Assembly (NCBI GenBank): GCA_034433305.1
Contig: DAOUAM010000095.1
Span: 23,730-87,729, forward strand
Length of the DNA stretch: 64,000 bases
Origin: DAOUAM01 sp034433305
GTDB lineage: Bacteria > Chloroflexota > Dehalococcoidia > Lucifugimonadales > DAOUAM01
Direction of reading: 5' to 3'
Shown here: piece after piece, positions 61,101-64,000 of the stretch
How the letters are laid out: each line of letters starts with the position of its first letter
How positions within the stretch are numbered: the first letter of the stretch is position 1
Made by a program: the position numbers and the translations under genes
The notes under the pieces: model-generated
The model's database searches: none
The model's input: the letters and a program-made list of their open reading frames with translations, nothing else
What the model was told of the DNA's origin: nothing

Positions 61101-61432
61101 TGCGATGGGCCAGGGGCATGTACGACACCGTCATCCTGGACGGCCCGCCGGCCATCGGCTTCGCTGACACGCTGGTCCTGGCCCGCAACGCCGACGCAGT
61201 CCTGCTGGTGGTGCGGGCCAGGCGGACTACCTCGGAACTGGCCCAGCAGAGCGCCGGGACGCTGGCGACTGTGAGCGTCCCGGTGATCGGTACGGTCCTG
61301 AACATGGCCGGGCGCAGGGAGGCGGGCACGCTGTCTGACAGGAAGTACCGCCCCAGGGCCAGGCGTCGGAAGGGCAGGGCCGCCCAGGACAGGGAAGCGG
61401 CGGCCAGCCCCGCCGCCAGGGCCAGGACGTGA
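58103..61432 (+). CDS. Wzz/BY-kinase polysaccharide chain-length regulator with giant outer domain
   Basis: 1109 residues. An N-terminal Wzz part (LDLKRYLDALVRRWWVIVALA; helix about 17-37) and a second helix at about 812-832 (LLGAGAGLLLGVLSVLAL) bracket some 770 outer residues of Ala/Ser/Leu-rich predicted helices. Ordinary Wzz outer domains have 150-400. The cytoplasmic part is a BY-kinase: Walker A TSPQEGDGKTTLAANLARS (about 906), A' LLVDGDLRRPDAASSF, Walker B DTVILDGPPAIGF. The C-terminal tail is Arg/Ala-rich with one Tyr, so the usual tyrosine cluster is missing. Confidence 0.88.
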   Translation: MEQELDLKRYLDALVRRWWVIVALAAAAAGATLWATPRPVPSYEASASVVFEPQVGPVGSMLAEGTIPPGLSLTTQMELMRSPHVFTLAASKVYPDTGQSDPGRLAAEAQQLQKSVSTKQLKDSGVVVITARAPDPDLAVRRANAMAEAYIEHTNQEQATAISRDLDTIAQQLQTLQHVRLEASTADLSRLPAMALRLRDASGGLGLAMQWLDEYAQAGHGPGPQVQAILGLEGMLAQAISSLGQVESEIARLRQDRGDTGVLDVRGQAQGKLREAVSALDLVVNRLDAAIAQLKTQTPGTVTADQVVREVSAATASVSAARESLERARAISASTQVTLAANRLSTLRSSLNDLAGRLASLGLEEGGTLDAGESLLMSNQMRTLGLAMDSLVQDLRFLRNAQTSPLVSGALLTAEEQVLAGAVSLAGASELFGQIGRVPTVDPRASQLSVLRERTAKVSSGLSELAVSLDSQAAATDGADDASGQQLLVAQVKALRTSLSVSAAQVAPARVRETDPMLYALLLTAEEQFQHADAALAGATNFLEGTSAPVAEVAAKQLLALEDLAQSAASSVDSVAGELGQVRQSIEVGQPVPASTFGPLHERLVSASAAVTSLVQGVDALLDTETNPAVYSSLQVLAVRLGGMSSVLSDAVTSVRQMASGAFPLKPWHQIAREQVEEAHSVVEAVAGRLEQTEGFSQSAQSGADLGIAAGMLELASAQVQAGRQGEDDVAAVAQLIRLGEVLDGSRATVNELKSELTQFGKPSTAASALYRQLIESYQQLQLSRLLSGSGDIRVASPAVSADRVRDTDMQANVLLGAGAGLLLGVLSVLALEYLDRRLRTQADLRRSLALPVLGAVPVARGRWDPHPRLVPDAGPLAFSEAVRMLRTNVEAALEGRGAKVLLVTSPQEGDGKTTLAANLARSIALEKRRVLLVDGDLRRPDAASSFGMYREKGLGTALRNGEPLAALIARADGVDVLPGGEALSDPADVLSSEAFRGVLRWARGMYDTVILDGPPAIGFADTLVLARNADAVLLVVRARRTTSELAQQSAGTLATVSVPVIGTVLNMAGRREAGTLSDRKYRPRARRRKGRAAQDREAAASPAARART

Positions 61433-61517
61433 TGGCCGGGCCTGTGACGCTGCCTCCATCACACCTGGCAGCCCTGGCCTGACGGGGTAGGGAGCATATC
61501 GGCTGACTCACAGGGAC

Positions 61518-62378
61518 ATGGCGATAGCACACTCTGAGGGCCGCGCCCTGACCGGGATAGTCGCGGCAGCATGGCTCGGCTTCATCATATACCTGGCCCT
61601 CATGCCCCGGCTCCCGCAGCTCCCCCTGGTGCCCGTGAGGAGCGGGCCAGTCCTGGGCCACTATGGGGCGCACCTTGTGCTGGCCGTGCTGGCCTATCTC
61701 CTGACCACTCCGGGGCGGGCCAGCCTGCTCCACCGCGTCCGTGGCGCGGCCATGGCCACTGCGCTGGCCATCGGTACCGGCGTCCTCATCGAGGTGCTGC
61801 AGGCGACCGCCACCCAGGAGCGAGAGGCCCAGTTGTCCGATGTCCTGGTGGATGCCGCCGGCGGCGCCACCGGGGCGCTGATGGTCTTTGCCCTGGACCA
61901 GCTCAGGGTGAGCCAGGTCCTGCTGCGGACTGCTGCCGCCGCCGGAGTTGTGGCGCTGATGCTGCTGGTGGGAGTCAGCGCCATGGTCTGGGACCCCAGC
62001 TATCCCCGCATGGGCGACCACTGGCACGCCCGCTACATGGTGTCTGTGTGCGGCAGGGTGGCGCGCCCCTTCCCGGCCACTGAAGGGGCTGTGCATAGCC
62101 ACGGGGGCCGCTCCATCCATATCCACCCTTACAGGCCGTCGGAGGCTGGCGCCAACGCCAACCTGGGGCGCTTCTTCCTCAACTCGGGCGGCGAACTGAC
62201 AAGCACGAGCCTCACGCTGCCCTCTGGCCAGCGCTACGTCAACGGCGACCGCTGCCCTGATGGCAGGCCCGGCCGTGTGGTGGTGCTGGTGGATGGCCTC
62301 CCTGTCCAGGACCCGCCGTCCTACGTCCTGCGTGACGGCGACGTTATTTCCATCTCTTTTGAGGCCGAGGGCGAGTAG
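61518..62378 (+). CDS. VanZ-like membrane protein with C-terminal extracytoplasmic domain
   Basis: 286 residues. Four hydrophobic segments in residues 10-155 with GVLIEVLQATATQEREAQLSDVLVDAAGGATG, the core signature of VanZ-like proteins. Residues 160-286 are a polar domain without a known motif (WDPSYPRMGDHWHARYMVSVCG...). VanZ-like proteins are common in exopolysaccharide loci, where their role is not established. Confidence 0.8.
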   Translation: MAIAHSEGRALTGIVAAAWLGFIIYLALMPRLPQLPLVPVRSGPVLGHYGAHLVLAVLAYLLTTPGRASLLHRVRGAAMATALAIGTGVLIEVLQATATQEREAQLSDVLVDAAGGATGALMVFALDQLRVSQVLLRTAAAAGVVALMLLVGVSAMVWDPSYPRMGDHWHARYMVSVCGRVARPFPATEGAVHSHGGRSIHIHPYRPSEAGANANLGRFFLNSGGELTSTSLTLPSGQRYVNGDRCPDGRPGRVVVLVDGLPVQDPPSYVLRDGDVISISFEAEGE

Positions 62379-62404
62379 AAGGTAAGGTCGTGCAGGGAGG
62401 AACA

Positions 62405-63250
62405 ATGCTGGTTTGGGGACCGGTGCTGTGGGGTCTGGTGGTGCTGGCCGGCGCGGTTGCCCAGATGGTGGATGGCGTGGTGGGCATGGGCTTCGGCGCA
62501 TTCTCCGGATCCATCATGATCGCGGGCGGCATCAGCCCTGTGCTGACAGTCGCCATAGTCAACACGGCCAAGGTTGGCTCTGGCCTCTTCTCGGGCCTGT
62601 CTCACTGGAGGTTCGGCAACATACGCTGGCGCTGGGTGCTGCCCCTGGCGGTGTCGGGCGCGGCCGGCAGCTCGGCCGGCGCCCTGCTGCTGACGCACAT
62701 TCCGGCCCAGACCGCGCGGGTATGGGTGCCCTTCCTTCTCCTGTGCATGGGTGTCCTCATACTCCGGCGCATCTGGTCGCGCACCAGGGGCTATCCCGTG
62801 GTGGCGGGGGGAAGCCAGGACTGGACCGGCTCTCTCAGGGGCAGGCTGCACTACCGGCTGAAGGTGCTCCACCGTCGGGTGCCTGCCTTTGTACGGCTTT
62901 CTGGCATTGGCTGTGTGGCTGGCCTGCTGGGGGGTGTCAGCGGGGCCTATGGCCCCTTCGCCACGTCGTCGGTGCTGCTCTCGGAGGGTGGCCGCGCCAG
63001 GCACGCTGTTGGCTCGGTGAACCTGGCGGAGTTCTTCGTCGCCTGCGCCGCGTCCGCCGTGCTTGTCCTTAACTCCGACCACGGCGGCTTTCCCTGGCAG
63101 TTCCCGCTGCTGCTTGTCCTGGGCAGCGCCCTGACCGCGCCCCTGGGGGCGTACCTGGTGGGCCGGCTGCCGGGGCGTGTGGTGGGTGTGGCGGTGGGGA
63201 CAGCCCTCATATGTGTCAACCTGTGGGCCATATCCAGGGCGCTGGTATAA
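62405..63250 (+). CDS. TauE/SafE-family permease
   Basis: 281 residues; ATG at 62405 after GGGAGGAAC (a GTG at 62390 is less likely). Eight hydrophobic segments; duplicated signature GAVAQMVDGVVGMGFGAFSG and GCVAGLLGGVSGAYGPFATSS is that of the TauE/SafE (sulfite/sulfoacetate exporter) family. In a locus with six sulfotransferases a sulfur-oxyanion role is attractive but unproven. Confidence 0.85.
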   Translation: MLVWGPVLWGLVVLAGAVAQMVDGVVGMGFGAFSGSIMIAGGISPVLTVAIVNTAKVGSGLFSGLSHWRFGNIRWRWVLPLAVSGAAGSSAGALLLTHIPAQTARVWVPFLLLCMGVLILRRIWSRTRGYPVVAGGSQDWTGSLRGRLHYRLKVLHRRVPAFVRLSGIGCVAGLLGGVSGAYGPFATSSVLLSEGGRARHAVGSVNLAEFFVACAASAVLVLNSDHGGFPWQFPLLLVLGSALTAPLGAYLVGRLPGRVVGVAVGTALICVNLWAISRALV

Positions 63251-63312
63251 GCGTGGAGCCTGGACTGCGTCCCGGCCCGGCGCGGTACCCAGGGAGCGGA
63301 GGGTGAAAGTCT

Positions 63313-64000
63313 ATGCAGAGTGAAAGAGTGCTGCTGCAAGTACCTGATGCCACTCCCGCCGATGGCCTTGTCACCGGCCAGGTGCTGGTGTCAGTCGTTG
63401 TCCCCGTGTACAACGAGCGGGAAAGTATTCCGGTGCTGTACGAGAACATCAGAGCGGTGCTGGACAGCCTTGGCAAGTCCTGGGAGCTCGTGTTCGTGGA
63501 CGACGGCAGCCGGGACGGGAGCTTCGAGGTCATGCGGGCGCTCTACCTGCGGGACGGGCGGGTGACCGTGGTACGGCTGCGGCGCAACTTCGGGCAGACG
63601 CCGGCGCTGGCTGCGGGCTTCGATCATGCCAGGGGCAAGGTGGTCATCACGCTGGACGGCGACCTCCAGAACGACCCGGCGGACATCCCACGGCTGCTGA
63701 CCAAGCTGGAGGAAGGCTTCGACATAGTGAGCGGCTGGCGGCGGGCGCGGCACGACCCGGTGCTCACCAAGGTCCTCCCCTCCGTCCTCTCCAACAGGCT
63801 GGCGTCCTGGCTGACGGGCGTCAGTCTGCACGACCATGGCTGCACCCTCAAGGCTTACCGCCAGGAGATTATAAAGGGCATTCACCTGTACGGCGAGCTC
63901 CACCGCTACATTGCCGCCATCGCCAGCTCGGTGGGCGCCCGCGTGGCAGAGGTGGAGGTGCGGCACCATCCACGCCAGAACGGACGCTCCAAGTACGGCT
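63313..64000 (+). CDS. GT2 glycosyltransferase (DPM1/GtrB-like), truncated by window end
   Basis: 229 residues visible, open at 64000. ATG after GGAGGGTGAAAGTCT. LVSVVVPVYNERESIPVLYENI, LVFVDDGSRDGSFEVM, RRNFGQTPALAAGFDHARG, TLDGDLQNDPADIP and TGVSLHDHGCTLKAYRQEII are the usual blocks of polyprenol-phosphate glycosyltransferases. Membrane helices, if any, lie beyond the window. Would load a hexose onto undecaprenyl phosphate. Confidence 0.92.
   Translation, partial: MQSERVLLQVPDATPADGLVTGQVLVSVVVPVYNERESIPVLYENIRAVLDSLGKSWELVFVDDGSRDGSFEVMRALYLRDGRVTVVRLRRNFGQTPALAAGFDHARGKVVITLDGDLQNDPADIPRLLTKLEEGFDIVSGWRRARHDPVLTKVLPSVLSNRLASWLTGVSLHDHGCTLKAYRQEIIKGIHLYGELHRYIAAIASSVGARVAEVEVRHHPRQNGRSKYG

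Noticed and set aside
1..64000. CRISPR array
   Set aside because: No regularly spaced direct repeats with unique spacers were seen; the repeats present are dispersed and of different structure.

Overview
The window is GC-rich (roughly two thirds G+C) bacterial chromosome with dense genes, strong purine-rich Shine-Dalgarno sites, many GTG/TTG starts and a CCA-encoding tRNA-His. The gene families (family III CoA-transferase, DinB-like and F420-type small proteins, mandelate-racemase family enzyme, an NrtS-like membrane protein, a Wzx/Wzy locus without any outer-membrane export gene) suggest a single-membraned bacterium, most likely Chloroflexota close to Dehalococcoidia. That placement is inference; no ribosomal marker is present.

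Layout. (1) 1-16.6 kb: a housekeeping/accessory stretch read on both strands: winged-helix regulator, two MFS exporters, SRPBCC protein, NUDIX hydrolase, DUF4349/PKD lipoprotein, CoA-transferase, F420-type reductase, a stand-alone Ada zinc-domain protein with a DinB-like protein, rarA, a zinc-ribbon/NrtS-like protein, an enolase-superfamily enzyme, tRNA-His, a metallo-beta-lactamase fold hydrolase and an aldo/keto reductase. (2) 16.6-17.5 kb: a mainly non-coding block with an unusually AT-rich core. (3) 17.5-42.7 kb: yvcK, then a long co-directional exopolysaccharide locus: UDP-glucose dehydrogenase, flippase, candidate polymerase, priming sugar transferase, four GT4 glycosyltransferases, two NAD-dependent epimerases, a UDP-HexNAc dehydrogenase, acetyltransferase and aminotransferase, a GNAT-fold protein, a transglutaminase-like membrane protein, a polysaccharide deacetylase and six sulfotransferases. 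The product is probably a sulfated, uronic-acid-containing surface polysaccharide. (4) 43.0-51.6 kb: a lasso-peptide-type RiPP cluster inside the polysaccharide locus: nucleotide-sugar dehydrogenase, NTP_transf_5 protein, B1 (PqqD-like), B2 (transglutaminase-like protease), C (Asn-synthetase-like cyclase), an HPr-kinase-like kinase and a two-gene ABC exporter. It resembles phosphorylated/glycosylated paeninodin-type pathways. No precursor is obvious; a 42-codon frame at 43023-43151 is the best candidate. (5) 51.8-64 kb: a large secreted G8/beta-helix protein with cohesin-like and dockerin-like domains on the minus strand, then two GT2 glycosyltransferases, an IS607-type serine-recombinase homologue that has lost its catalytic serine, a giant Wzz/BY-kinase chain-length regulator, a VanZ-like protein, a TauE/SafE permease and a GT2 gene cut by the window end.

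A family of related GC-rich repeats (polypurine/polypyrimidine blocks plus a conserved ~70-base segment) sits in seven intergenic positions, including the two flanks of the precursor candidate, the 3' end of the aminotransferase gene and the gap between the lasso cyclase and kinase genes. Most polysaccharide and lasso genes overlap or lie within a few bases of the next, so translational coupling is likely throughout.
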